Below, piece by piece: positions 1 through 8,621 of a DNA stretch of 58,128 nucleotides (the first letter of the stretch is position 1; every line of letters begins with the position of its first letter). The stretch comes from Myxococcaceae bacterium (lineage in GTDB: Bacteria; Myxococcota; Myxococcia; Myxococcales; Myxococcaceae). The DNA lies in NCBI GenBank assembly GCA_019694595.1, contig JAIBBQ010000017.1, forward strand, positions 1 through 58,128. Direction: 5' to 3'. The notes under the pieces were generated by a model. The model ran no database searches. It worked only from the letters and a program-made list of their open reading frames with translations, and was not told the DNA's origin. Made by a program: the position numbers and the translations under genes.

Positions 1-206
1 TCCCCGAGCACCACCTGGAGCCAGAGCCCGCGCTCGTCGGTGCGCAGCACGATGCCGATGCCGCGCTGCTCGCCGCGCACGCCGACCTTGAGCGTGCGGC
101 CGGCGTCGGCGCGCAGCACCTCGCGCGCGTGGGTGAGCCGGCGGCCCGACAGCACCACCTCGCCGTTCGAGCCGAGCTCTCCCGGCTCGAGCAACAGCTG
201 GTTCAC
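1..206 (-). CDS. rsmE: 16S rRNA m3U1498 methyltransferase RsmE, N-terminal part (truncated by window edge)
   Basis: Only the first 68 codons are in the window; the reading frame is open to base 1. The translated start (residues about 1-60) has the look of the PUA-like RNA-binding domain of RsmE, with the stretch RLTHAREVLRADAGRTLKVG matching the family's usual R-x-x-H-x-x-x-VLR-x-x-x-G-D motif. RsmE methylates N3 of U1498 in 16S rRNA; the catalytic SPOUT domain would lie outside the window. The GTG start at 206-204 overlaps the TGA stop of the upstream dehydrogenase gene as GTGA, so the two are probably translationally coupled. The call rests on a short fragment. Confidence 0.7.
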   Translation of the reverse strand, partial: MNQLLLEPGELGSNGEVVLSGRRLTHAREVLRADAGRTLKVGVRGEQRGIGIVLRTDERGLWLQVVLG

Positions 207-1303
207 ACGCTGGTGAGCGAGTCGGTCTCGCGCTTGATCTCGCCCTTCCAGGTCTCGGCGTCCTTGTTGGCGCCGGTCCTGGCGGCCTTGGCGGCGCGCT
301 GGCGCTCGACGAGGTCGAAGTGGGTCGAGAAGTAGGGGAGCGACTTGCCGACGAGCTGGCTGATGTTCTCGAGCTTGTGGTCGACGAGCACCTTGAGCAG
401 CTCTTCGTTGAGCTTGTTGATGCACTCGTAGCCCTGGAGCATCGCGCCGGTGCAGACCTGCACCGTGCTGGCGCCGAGCGCGAAGAACTGCGCGGCGTCG
501 AAGCCGGTCTCGATGCCGCCCATGCCGGAGATGGCGACGCCGGGGACCGCGCGGGCGATCTCCATCACGTGGCGCAGTGCGATGGGGCGCACCGCCTGGC
601 CGCTGTAGCCGCCAGGCACGGTGTAGCCCTCGACGGTGGGCATCGGGCGCAGCGTGCGCAGGTCGACGCCGACCACCGAGAGAATGGTGTTGATGGTGCT
701 GATGCCGTGGGCGCCGGCCTTGAGCGCGGCCTTCGCCGGCACCTTGGGGTCGCCGACGTTGGGGGTCATCTTCGCCCACACGGGGATCTTGGAGACCTCG
801 CGCACCCAGCCGACGACTTCCTCGCAGATCGACGGGTCCTCGCCCATCGCCATGCCCATCTTCCGCTCGGGCAGGCCGTGGGGGCACGAGAGGTTGAGCT
901 CGAAGGCGTCGACGCCCGTCTCCTGCACCTCGCGCACGATCGTCTGCCAGGCGTCCTTCCGGTACTCCTCCATGATGGAGGCCACCAGCACGCGGTTCTT
1001 GTACTGCTTCTTCAGCTGGCGGAACTCGTCGAGCCAGGTGGCGTACGGCCGGTCGGAGATGAGCTCGATGTTCTCGAAGCCCACCACGATGTCGGGGTTC
1101 GTCTTGTCCTTGAGCTTGCCGTAGCGGGGCGCGGTGTTGACCACCTTGGAGGCGTCGAGCGAGATGGTCTTGCCCACCACGCCGCCCCAGCCGAGGTCGA
1201 ACGACTTGGCGATCACCTTGGCGTTGGTGCCCGGAGGCCCCGAGCCCAGGAGGTAGGGGTTCTCGAAGTCGATGCCGGTGACCTTGGTCTTGAGCGATGC
1301 CAC
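203..1303 (-). CDS. preA: Dihydropyrimidine dehydrogenase, PreA/PYD1-type FMN subunit
   Basis: A 366-residue dihydroorotate-dehydrogenase-fold flavoprotein expected to reduce uracil/thymine (first step of reductive pyrimidine catabolism) or run the reverse reaction. Visible family signatures are LGSGPPGTN near the N terminus, KTISLDASKV, NLSCPHGLPER and a C-terminal SGMGGIETGFDAAQF phosphate-binding region. Unlike E. coli PreA (about 411 aa) there is no C-terminal pair of 4Fe-4S ferredoxin motifs; the tail (YFSTHFDLVERQ..., ending in KRETDSLTS-type residues) resembles plant PYD1 instead. The loop after CPHG reads GMAMGED, with Met where animal DPD carries its catalytic Cys. I chose the GTG at 1303 because GAGGGGG lies just upstream; an upstream in-frame start at 1369 would add 22 residues. 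No obvious electron-transfer partner is in the window. Confidence 0.8.
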   Translation of the reverse strand: MASLKTKVTGIDFENPYLLGSGPPGTNAKVIAKSFDLGWGGVVGKTISLDASKVVNTAPRYGKLKDKTNPDIVVGFENIELISDRPYATWLDEFRQLKKQYKNRVLVASIMEEYRKDAWQTIVREVQETGVDAFELNLSCPHGLPERKMGMAMGEDPSICEEVVGWVREVSKIPVWAKMTPNVGDPKVPAKAALKAGAHGISTINTILSVVGVDLRTLRPMPTVEGYTVPGGYSGQAVRPIALRHVMEIARAVPGVAISGMGGIETGFDAAQFFALGASTVQVCTGAMLQGYECINKLNEELLKVLVDHKLENISQLVGKSLPYFSTHFDLVERQRAAKAARTGANKDAETWKGEIKRETDSLTSV

Positions 1304-1500
1304 GTGGTGCCCCCTCGGTTGGAAAAGGAGGGTGGGCATAGCGAAGTTCCTTGGGTGGATGCCAGCCACCTCAGGACGTCGTGGTGCGTCATGGACTGAA
1401 TGACAGGGGGGCCACCGGGCACTGGAAGGGGCCGCCTTGAAGGTTGGGGCCGAAAGTGGTGTACGCCCCGGGCGCCCGGGGCAGACGGAGCCTCGCGGGA

Positions 1501-3444
1501 ATGGACGACATGGACCAGACGCTCGGCCAGCAGCTGATGCTCAACTACCGGCGGGCGCTGGTGGTGCTGGTGCACCTGGTGCTGTGGACGGCATCGCTGC
1601 TGCTCGCGTTCCTGCTGCGGTTCGAGTTCAGCATCCCCGACGAGTACTTCCCCCACCTCTACTTGTGGCTGGCCGGCAGCCTGGCGGTGAAGCTGTTCTG
1701 CTTCGCGCTCTTCGGCATGTTCGCGGGGCTCTGGCGCTACACCGGTGCGCGCGACCTGGTGGCGCTCTTCAAGAGCGCGACCCTGGCGACGGCAGGGTTC
1801 TCGGTCTTCCTCATCCTCGGGTCGTTCCGCGGCTTCCCCCGGTCGCTCCTGGTCATCGACTGGCTGGCGACCATGATGCTGGTGGGCGGGCTGCGCTTCG
1901 GCATTCGCACCCTGTGGCAGCTCGCGGCGAGCGTGACCCGGGAAGAGAAGGAAGGCGACCGGCGCCGCATGCTGATCGTCGGCGCGGGCAACGCGGGCGA
2001 GATGCTGCTGCGCGAGATCCAGAAGTCGTACACCTCCAAGTACGAGGCGGTGGCCTTCGCCGACGACGACGCGCGCAAGTTCGGGCGGCAGATTCACGGC
2101 ATCCCGGTGCTGGGGCCGCTCGCCCGCATCCCCGCCATCTGCCGCCTCAAGGGCGTGCAGGAGATCGTGATCGCCATTCCCACCGCGTCCGGCAAGGAGA
2201 TGCGGCAGATCCTCGAGCACTGCGCCCCGGTGCAGGTGCCGATCCGCACCATTCCGGGCATCGACCAGGTCATCGACGGCCGGGTGACGATGAGCCAGAT
2301 CCGCGAGATCAACATCGAGGACCTGCTGGGCCGCGAGGCGGTGACGCTCGATCAGCGCTCGATCCAGGAGCTGCTCGAAGGCCGGGTGGTGATGGTGACC
2401 GGTGCGGGCGGCAGCATCGGCAGCGAGCTGTGCCGCCAGCTGGCGCGCTTCAAGCCGTCGCAGGTGGTGCTGGTGGAGCAGGCGGAGAACGCGCTCTTCG
2501 AGATTCACCGCGAGCTGCTGGCGCGCTTCCCCGGGGTGGCGCTGGTGCCCTGCATCGCGGACATCTGCGACCTGAAGCGCATGGAGCAGATCTTCCAGCG
2601 GCACCGGCCGTCGGTGGTGCTCCACGCCGCGGCGCACAAGCACGTGCCGATGATGGAATGGAACCCCGGCGAGGCGGTGAAGAACAACGTGCTGGGGACC
2701 CGCACGCTGGCCGACCTGTCGCACGCGCACGGGGTCGATCGCTTCGTGATGATCTCCACCGACAAGGCGGTGAACCCCACGTCGGTGATGGGGGCCACCA
2801 AGCGCCTGGCGGAGATCTACGTGCAGGCGATGTCGCAGCGCTCGAAGACGCGCTTCGTCGCGGTGCGCTTCGGCAACGTGCTCGGCTCGGCGGGCAGCGT
2901 GCTGCCCATCTTCCGCCAGCAGATCGCCGCGGGTGGCCCGGTGACGGTGACCCACCCCGAGATGCGGCGGTACTTCATGACCATTCCCGAGGCGAGCCAG
3001 CTGGTGCTCCAGGCGGGCACGATGGGCAAGGGCGGCGAGACCTTCGTGCTCGACATGGGCGAGCCGGTGAAGATCGTCGACCTGGCGCGCGATCTCATCC
3101 GCCTGTCGGGGCTCACCCCGGACAAGGACATCGAGATTCACTTCAGCGGCATGCGCCCGGGCGAGAAGCTCTTCGAGGAACTGTCCACCGCCGACGAGAA
3201 CGCGGACAAGACCCTGCACCCCAAGATCTTCATCGGCCGGCTCACGCCGCGCCCGCACGATCTGGTGCTGCGCGAGTTCGAGGCGCTGCAGGCGATGGCG
3301 GACACCGCGCCGGCGCCCGCGCTCATCGAGCGCATCCGGGTGCTGGTGCCGGAGCTCAGCCGCGAGGTCGCCGAGGCAGGCGGGGCCGAGGCGGTGGCTG
3401 CCGCGCCCGCGGCCGACGTGATTCCGCTGCGTCGGCCGGGGTGA
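1501..3444 (+). CDS. WbpM/CapD-family membrane nucleotide-sugar 4,6-dehydratase/epimerase
   Basis: This 647-residue protein has the full WbpM/FlaA1-like large architecture. It begins with a hydrophobic block of about four membrane helices (residues 12-130). A CoA/NAD-binding-like Rossmann domain follows (GAGNAGEML near 159), then a C-terminal extended SDR domain with the NAD motif TGAGGSIGSEL near 298 and the active-site region STDKAVNPTSVMGATK near 418. The catalytic Tyr of ordinary SDRs is Met here (M-x-x-x-K), as known for large WbpM-type enzymes. Such proteins make 6-deoxy or 2,6-dideoxy UDP-HexNAc precursors for O-antigen or exopolysaccharide. The ATG at 1501 starts right before the first hydrophobic helix. 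The nearby nucleotidyltransferase and O-antigen ligase genes support a surface polysaccharide role. Substrate cannot be told. Confidence 0.88.
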   Translation: MDDMDQTLGQQLMLNYRRALVVLVHLVLWTASLLLAFLLRFEFSIPDEYFPHLYLWLAGSLAVKLFCFALFGMFAGLWRYTGARDLVALFKSATLATAGFSVFLILGSFRGFPRSLLVIDWLATMMLVGGLRFGIRTLWQLAASVTREEKEGDRRRMLIVGAGNAGEMLLREIQKSYTSKYEAVAFADDDARKFGRQIHGIPVLGPLARIPAICRLKGVQEIVIAIPTASGKEMRQILEHCAPVQVPIRTIPGIDQVIDGRVTMSQIREINIEDLLGREAVTLDQRSIQELLEGRVVMVTGAGGSIGSELCRQLARFKPSQVVLVEQAENALFEIHRELLARFPGVALVPCIADICDLKRMEQIFQRHRPSVVLHAAAHKHVPMMEWNPGEAVKNNVLGTRTLADLSHAHGVDRFVMISTDKAVNPTSVMGATKRLAEIYVQAMSQRSKTRFVAVRFGNVLGSAGSVLPIFRQQIAAGGPVTVTHPEMRRYFMTIPEASQLVLQAGTMGKGGETFVLDMGEPVKIVDLARDLIRLSGLTPDKDIEIHFSGMRPGEKLFEELSTADENADKTLHPKIFIGRLTPRPHDLVLREFEALQAMADTAPAPALIERIRVLVPELSREVAEAGGAEAVAAAPAADVIPLRRPG

Positions 3445-3525
3445 CGGCGCGGTTCGTTTCGAAGGTGCGAGGAGAGCGGGGGAATGGCCGGTGCCCAGCG
3501 AGAGGAAGCCGCGGCTGGCTCGAGC

Positions 3526-4491
3526 TCAGCCGTGGCCTTGCGCTTCCTCGCGGTTCGCCCGGAGCTTGCGCAGCACGACCTTCGGCAGGTCGACCGTGGG
3601 GACCATCGCCAGGCGCAGCAGCCGCGCCGAGGTGGAGCTCTCGGCACCCGTACCCCGGGCCAGCTCGAGCAGCGCGTGGGTGAGCTGGGCGCGCGCCCGG
3701 CCGACGCCCAGCGCCTCGAAGGCCGCCTCGGGGATGCTCACCGCGAGCAGCTCGCGGGCGTCGCGCCAGGCGAGCTCGACGGCGGCGGCGGCGTTCCACG
3801 CGCGCGCGCGGCGGGCCGCTTCCACCCAGTCGACTCCGCTCAGGTGCAGGCCCTGGAGGTCCACCACCCAGGCGAGCCGCATCATCGCGTGGGTGGCGGC
3901 GTGGAGCGCGAGGTAGACGGCGTCGTCTTCCAGCGCCAGCGCGGGCAGGGGGCCCTGGCCGGTCACCACGCGCCGGCGGCGGGCGAGCAGGTGCTCCACG
4001 TCGACCGTGAGCTCGTGGTGACTGGTGAGCCCGTGGTGGAGCTCGATGTTGAGCCCGCCCGGCGCCGGCGTCAGGGTGGCGTTGTGGAGGTGACGGCCTT
4101 CGACGACGCGCGCGCGCGCCACCCCGGCGTCGAGCAGCGCCTTCGCCGCGCGCTCGAGCGCGTGGGGGGCGACCAGGAGATCGACGTCGCCCTGGGGGCG
4201 CACGGTGGGGTCGGGCCACAAGCTGGCGCAGGCGGCGCCCTTGAGCACCACCACCTCGATGCGCTCGGCTTCCAGCGCGGCCACGCAGCGCAGGGTGAAG
4301 CGCAGCGCCCGCAGGCTCCTCGCGCGCAGGGCGAGCGCGGCGGGCGCCTTTGGCTCGAGCAGACCGATGACGCCGTGGCGCTCGGCTTCCAGCTGGAGCG
4401 CGGCCCGGCGCTCGCTCGACCAGGCGGCGGGCGCGAGCTCGCCGCAGAGCCAGCGGGACAGCTCGAGCAGGCGGGCGTGGGCGTCGTTCAC
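3526..4491 (-). CDS. Nucleotidyltransferase-fold family protein (NTP_transf_5-like)
   Basis: A 321-residue protein with the hallmark of the uncharacterised nucleotidyltransferase family (Pfam NTP_transf_5): VVLKGAAC at residues 81-88 followed by RPQGDVDLLV at 98-107, where the paired Asp residues are the expected metal ligands. A later NIELHHG segment fits the third-acid region. Members are common beside polysaccharide biosynthesis genes in bacteria, but substrates are unknown. It is divergent from the O-antigen ligase and convergent with the dehydratase gene, so it has its own promoter. No signal peptide or membrane helix is seen. The fold assignment is fairly secure; the reaction is not. 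Confidence 0.75.
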   Translation of the reverse strand: MNDAHARLLELSRWLCGELAPAAWSSERRAALQLEAERHGVIGLLEPKAPAALALRARSLRALRFTLRCVAALEAERIEVVVLKGAACASLWPDPTVRPQGDVDLLVAPHALERAAKALLDAGVARARVVEGRHLHNATLTPAPGGLNIELHHGLTSHHELTVDVEHLLARRRRVVTGQGPLPALALEDDAVYLALHAATHAMMRLAWVVDLQGLHLSGVDWVEAARRARAWNAAAAVELAWRDARELLAVSIPEAAFEALGVGRARAQLTHALLELARGTGAESSTSARLLRLAMVPTVDLPKVVLRKLRANREEAQGHG

Positions 4492-4550
4492 CAGGTGAGT
4501 CTGCCGCAGCCGTGGGCGGCGCGCTCGCCCGCGCTTTGTGGGGGCGACCG

Positions 4551-7028
4551 GTGAAGGACGGCGCGTCGGCGCAGCGGCCGCGACGGAGGATCCCCCGCGC
4601 GCTGGCGGCGGCCCTGCTGGTGCTGGCGGTCGCTTGCCCGCTGGCGCTGGGCGGCGTGGCGCCGCTCACCCCGCTGGTGGTGGGGCCCATCGCCCTGGTG
4701 CTGGTGGCCCTGGCGCTCTCGATGCGTGCCACCGCGCCGTTGCCGCTGGTGGCGGTGGTGCCCGGCGTGGCAGCGCTGGCCTGCGCCTTCCAGCTGGTGC
4801 CCTGGCCGCGGCCGCTCCTGTGGCTGTGGAGCCCGGAGGCCCACTCCCTGATGGACTTCACCGTGGGCCAGCTCGGGCTGTCGACGTGGCGGCCGGTGTC
4901 CATCGATCCTCCGGCCACCGCGCGCATGGTGGCCTTCTTCGTCGGGCTGTCGGCGGTCGCCTGGGTGGCGTACCTGGCGGCGCGCGGGTCGAGGTCGTTC
5001 CGCCGGCTGGTGCCGCGCGTCTTCGCGGTGCTGGGGGCGGCGCTGGTGGCGAGCGCGGCGCTCCACCAGCTCCTCGGGGTCGACGCGCTCTTCGGGCTCT
5101 ACCGCTTCCAGCAGGCCCACCCGCCGCTGCTCACCCCGTTCGGCAACCCGAACCACCTGGCCTCGTTCCTCACGCTCTGCGGCACGCTCGCGCTCGGGCT
5201 GGCGGTGGAGTCGTCGGGGCGCTTCGAGCGGCTGCGCTGGGGAGCGGCGTGGGCGCTCGCCGGCGCCGGGGTGGTGTGGAGCAACTCCCGCGCGGGCATG
5301 GGGTTCTTCGCGCTCGCCCAGGTGGCGGTGCTGGCGCTCTCGTGGCGCAAGTCCCGCGAGCGCGACGAGCGCACCGGGCTCCTGCAGCTCGCCGGTGTAC
5401 TGGCGCTGGCGATGGCGGCGGTGCCCCTGGTGCTGTGGGACCGCGTGCTGGAGCGCTTCGGCGACACCCAGAGCGCCTGGCTCAAGGTGGCGCAGTGGCC
5501 GAACGTGGTGACGGCGATCGGCGATTACTGGCGGCTCGGCATGGGCCGCGGCGCCTTCGAGCTCGGGTTCGCGCGCTACTACGCCGACCACCACGGGAAG
5601 ACCTTCAGCCACCCCGAAGACGTGGTGCTGCAGTGGGTGGTGGAGCTGGGGCTGCCGGTGGCGGCGCTGATCTTCGCGCTCGCGGGCCGGGTGCTCTGGC
5701 AGGCCTTCCGCCACCGGTCGGGGACTCCCGTCGAAGGCGCGGCGCTGGTGGCGGTGGTGGCGGTGGCGGCGCACGACCTGTTCGACTTCGGGCTGGAGCA
5801 CGCGGGCGTCGCGGTGCCGGTGGCGGTGCTGCTCGGGGCGACGCTGGGGCCGCTCGACGGCGTGCCGGTGCGCATCGTGGCGCCGCGCCCGATCCTCGCC
5901 GCGGCGCTGGCGCTGCTGCTGGTCGCGCTCTTCCAGGGGCGGCACTTCACCTACAGCGCGGAGCTGGAGCTGGCGAGCCAGCTCGAGGACGCGAGCGACG
6001 TGAAGGCGGCGAACGCGGCCGCGCTGCTGGCCATCGATCGCCACCCGGCCGACGGGCTGCTCTACGCGCAGGCGTCGCGGGCGTGGCTCGCCCGGCCCGA
6101 CGGCGATGCCCGTCAGGCGCTGGCCTACGCCAACCGGGCGCTCCTGCTGTCGCCCCGCATCTCCGCGTCGCACCGGCTCGCTGCCGAGGCCTTGCTGCGG
6201 CTCGGCAAGCGCTCCCAGGCCATCGGCGAGTACCGGCTGGCGCTGGAGACCGAGACCGCGGCCGACCCCACGCCGCTGATGCGCGAGGCGCTCCAGGCGG
6301 CGCGCACCCCTGCCGACGGGTGGGCGCTCGCCGGCGGCGCACCCGCAGGGGCAGTGCAGCTCGCGCGCGTGGCGGGCGGCCTGCGCGGCGTGGCCTTCGC
6401 GGGCGGGCTGCTCGACCTCGCGCTGGCGGAGACGACCGAGCCCGTCGGACGGGAGCTCCTGTTCCAGGAAGCCTTCGCGCTCCACCTCGGCGCGCAGGAA
6501 CTCGAGCAGGCGAGGGCGTTGCTCGCGGAGGCGCCTCAGGGCGCCGTGGGCACGGTGCTGGCGACGGTGGCGCTGGAAGAAGCCCAGGGCCGCCCGGCGG
6601 AGGCGCTCGAGGCGCTGCGGCGCGCATTCGACGCGCAGCCGGCGAGCTTCGTGCTCGCGCAGCCGCTGGTCGAGCGGCTCCTCAAGGCGAGCCGCACCGA
6701 CGAGGCGCGCGGCGTGCTGCGGCGGGTCTCACCGGCGGTCACCCGCAACGAGCAGCGGGTCGAGCTGCTGCTGCTCGAGGCCCGCGCGCTGCAGGACGCC
6801 GGGCTCCCCGAGCTGTCGGTGGAGCCGCTGCGCAGCGCGGTGCGACTCGCGCCGAGCTCCCGGACCCACCAGCTGCTGGCGAGCGGCCTCGAGCGGCTCG
6901 GGCGGCTCGACGACGCCATCGCCGAGGTCCGCACCGCGGGCCGCCTCGAAGGCACTCCCGACGCCCCTGGGTTCAGGGAGTGGATCGACCGCCTCGAGCG
7001 GCAGCGGGCCACGCCCAAGTCGCGGTAA
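4551..7028 (+). CDS. O-antigen ligase/polymerase (Wzy_C) family protein with C-terminal TPR region
   Basis: The first ~465 residues form a polytopic membrane domain (about 10-12 hydrophobic helices). It carries two family signatures: TPFGNPNHLASFL near residue 194 and SNSRAGMGF near 244, typical of the Wzy_C loop region of O-antigen ligases/polymerases. The remaining ~360 residues are Ala/Leu/Glu-rich helical repeats of TPR type (for example YANRALLLSPRISASHRLAA), a frequent extension in deltaproteobacterial members. The protein probably polymerises or transfers surface glycan on the periplasmic side of the inner membrane. I prefer the GTG at 4551, six bases after GGGGG; the frame extends up to a GTG at 4512. 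It begins close to the divergent nucleotidyltransferase gene. Confidence 0.82.
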   Translation: MKDGASAQRPRRRIPRALAAALLVLAVACPLALGGVAPLTPLVVGPIALVLVALALSMRATAPLPLVAVVPGVAALACAFQLVPWPRPLLWLWSPEAHSLMDFTVGQLGLSTWRPVSIDPPATARMVAFFVGLSAVAWVAYLAARGSRSFRRLVPRVFAVLGAALVASAALHQLLGVDALFGLYRFQQAHPPLLTPFGNPNHLASFLTLCGTLALGLAVESSGRFERLRWGAAWALAGAGVVWSNSRAGMGFFALAQVAVLALSWRKSRERDERTGLLQLAGVLALAMAAVPLVLWDRVLERFGDTQSAWLKVAQWPNVVTAIGDYWRLGMGRGAFELGFARYYADHHGKTFSHPEDVVLQWVVELGLPVAALIFALAGRVLWQAFRHRSGTPVEGAALVAVVAVAAHDLFDFGLEHAGVAVPVAVLLGATLGPLDGVPVRIVAPRPILAAALALLLVALFQGRHFTYSAELELASQLEDASDVKAANAAALLAIDRHPADGLLYAQASRAWLARPDGDARQALAYANRALLLSPRISASHRLAAEALLRLGKRSQAIGEYRLALETETAADPTPLMREALQAARTPADGWALAGGAPAGAVQLARVAGGLRGVAFAGGLLDLALAETTEPVGRELLFQEAFALHLGAQELEQARALLAEAPQGAVGTVLATVALEEAQGRPAEALEALRRAFDAQPASFVLAQPLVERLLKASRTDEARGVLRRVSPAVTRNEQRVELLLLEARALQDAGLPELSVEPLRSAVRLAPSSRTHQLLASGLERLGRLDDAIAEVRTAGRLEGTPDAPGFREWIDRLERQRATPKSR

Positions 7029-7121
7029 CCCCTGGCATGACGCGGCGCGAGACACCGGTGCGCGTCGCCTGGGCCAGGCCGCGGGTTGGGGTGGTGCTTT
7101 CTCGATTGGTACGAAGTGGGT

Positions 7122-8591
7122 GTGTTTCACAGGGGAGCGGCAGCGTTCGTCCTGGCCGTGGTCGCCGCTTCCTGCGGTGGCGGTGAGGCGCTGCCCGAGC
7201 CCGAGGGCAGCGTGCAGGGCGCGGTGGGCACCTGGGAGACGGGCCCGTCGGTCGGCACCGGGGTGGCCTTCATGGACACCGGCAACGTGCTCGGGGAGAA
7301 CGTCTTCGTCGGTTACGCGGGCTTCAACATCAACCTCGCGCAGGCGCAGGCCTGGGTGGCGACGCTGTACGACGCTCGGCTGCGCGCGCTCGGCGTGCGC
7401 TACCTCTTCGCGGTCCAGGGGCCGGCTGACTCGCTCTACAACGGGCTGGAGATCGGCAACTCGAAGATCGCCGCCGCCCTCAACCGGCTGGTGAGCCCGC
7501 GCATGGGCTTCATCGTCGTCGCCGGCCACTCCAGCGGCTCCTTCGTGGCCGACGAGCTGCTGCAGCAGCTGGACACCGGCGCCGACCCCTCGGGGGCGCT
7601 GGGGAGCCGCCTGGTGTACTTCGACCTCGACGGCGACCAGCGCTACGTGGCGGCGAGCGGCATCAACCGGCTGCGGCGGGCCTACTACGTCAACGCCTAC
7701 AGCGCCGCGGCGGGCACCGCGTCCTACAACCACGCGGTGATGAACTCGCTGGGGGCGGCCTTCGCCGGCAAGGGCGGCACGTACCAGTACGAGGCCAGCG
7801 GCTCGGGCTGCACCGGGGGCGGGGTCTTCTGCGTGCACATCGCGCTCATCAACACCCACCCGCACGACCCGCAGAACGGCAGCGGCATCGACTACGCGGA
7901 CTTCGGCGGCCGGCCGGTGAACTTCGCGTGGCTCGACGCCAAGGAACAGGACGCCGCGCTCGGCCAGTGCAACGCGGCGGTGAGCACCAAGGGCGCCATC
8001 CTCTACGCCTACGCGCTGCTGGGGGGCTGCGGCTCGTTCCTCGGCGCGCCCACCACCGACGAGCTGGGGACCCCCGACGGGCGTGGCCGGTACAACCACT
8101 TCCAGGGCGGGTCGATCTACTTCACGTTCTTCACCGGAGCGCACGAGGTGCACGGCGCGATCCGCGCGCTGTGGGCGTCGCTGGGCTGGGAGCGCAGCGC
8201 GCTCGGCTACCCGATTTCCGACCAGCACCTGGTGCAGGGCGAGCAGCGCAGCGACTTCGAGCACGGGAGCATCGCCCTGCGCGCCGACGGCACGGCCTAC
8301 GTGGTGCCGCCGCCGAGCGATGCCGGGCCGGCGATGCCCGCCGACGCTGGGCCCCACGACGCGGGCGCGCACGACGCGGGGCCGGGGCCTGGCGGCGCCG
8401 ATGCCGGCGCGCTGGCCTTCGCGGCCCCGCCGCTGCGCTCGCAGGTGCTGGTGCTTCCAGGCGCGCGCGGGCCTGCGGCCGACGGCGCTCCGCTCGAAGG
8501 TGGGTGCAGCGTCTCGAGTGGCCCGGCGGTGTTGCTGCTGGCGGCAGCGTTGCTTCGTCGGCGCCGCGCTTTGGCGCGCTCCGAGGTATGA
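7122..8591 (+). CDS. Secreted lipoprotein: GHSSG hydrolase-like domain, LGFP repeats, MYXO-CTERM-type tail
   Basis: About 489 residues. The N terminus is a lipoprotein signal (hydrophobic stretch then AASC, Cys about 18). A following alpha/beta region contains VVAGHSSGSF (residues 133-142), a G-x-S-x-G nucleophile elbow as in lipases/esterases. Residues about 310-400 carry LGFP-type repeats (ELGTPDG, LGWERSALGYP), cell-wall-associated modules best known from actinobacteria. An Asp-Ala-Gly-rich linker leads to a tail of Gly-Gly-Cys, a hydrophobic helix and RRRR, the MYXO-CTERM sorting pattern. Lipobox and MYXO-CTERM together would give two anchors. The start is GTG at 7122 (7116 also possible), chosen because it opens the signal peptide. 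Enzyme activity is an inference from the GHSSG motif only. Confidence 0.7.
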   Translation: MFHRGAAAFVLAVVAASCGGGEALPEPEGSVQGAVGTWETGPSVGTGVAFMDTGNVLGENVFVGYAGFNINLAQAQAWVATLYDARLRALGVRYLFAVQGPADSLYNGLEIGNSKIAAALNRLVSPRMGFIVVAGHSSGSFVADELLQQLDTGADPSGALGSRLVYFDLDGDQRYVAASGINRLRRAYYVNAYSAAAGTASYNHAVMNSLGAAFAGKGGTYQYEASGSGCTGGGVFCVHIALINTHPHDPQNGSGIDYADFGGRPVNFAWLDAKEQDAALGQCNAAVSTKGAILYAYALLGGCGSFLGAPTTDELGTPDGRGRYNHFQGGSIYFTFFTGAHEVHGAIRALWASLGWERSALGYPISDQHLVQGEQRSDFEHGSIALRADGTAYVVPPPSDAGPAMPADAGPHDAGAHDAGPGPGGADAGALAFAAPPLRSQVLVLPGARGPAADGAPLEGGCSVSSGPAVLLLAAALLRRRRALARSEV

Positions 8592-8621
8592 AGGGCCCTT
8601 GCCCACGCAAGGAGCCCTTCG

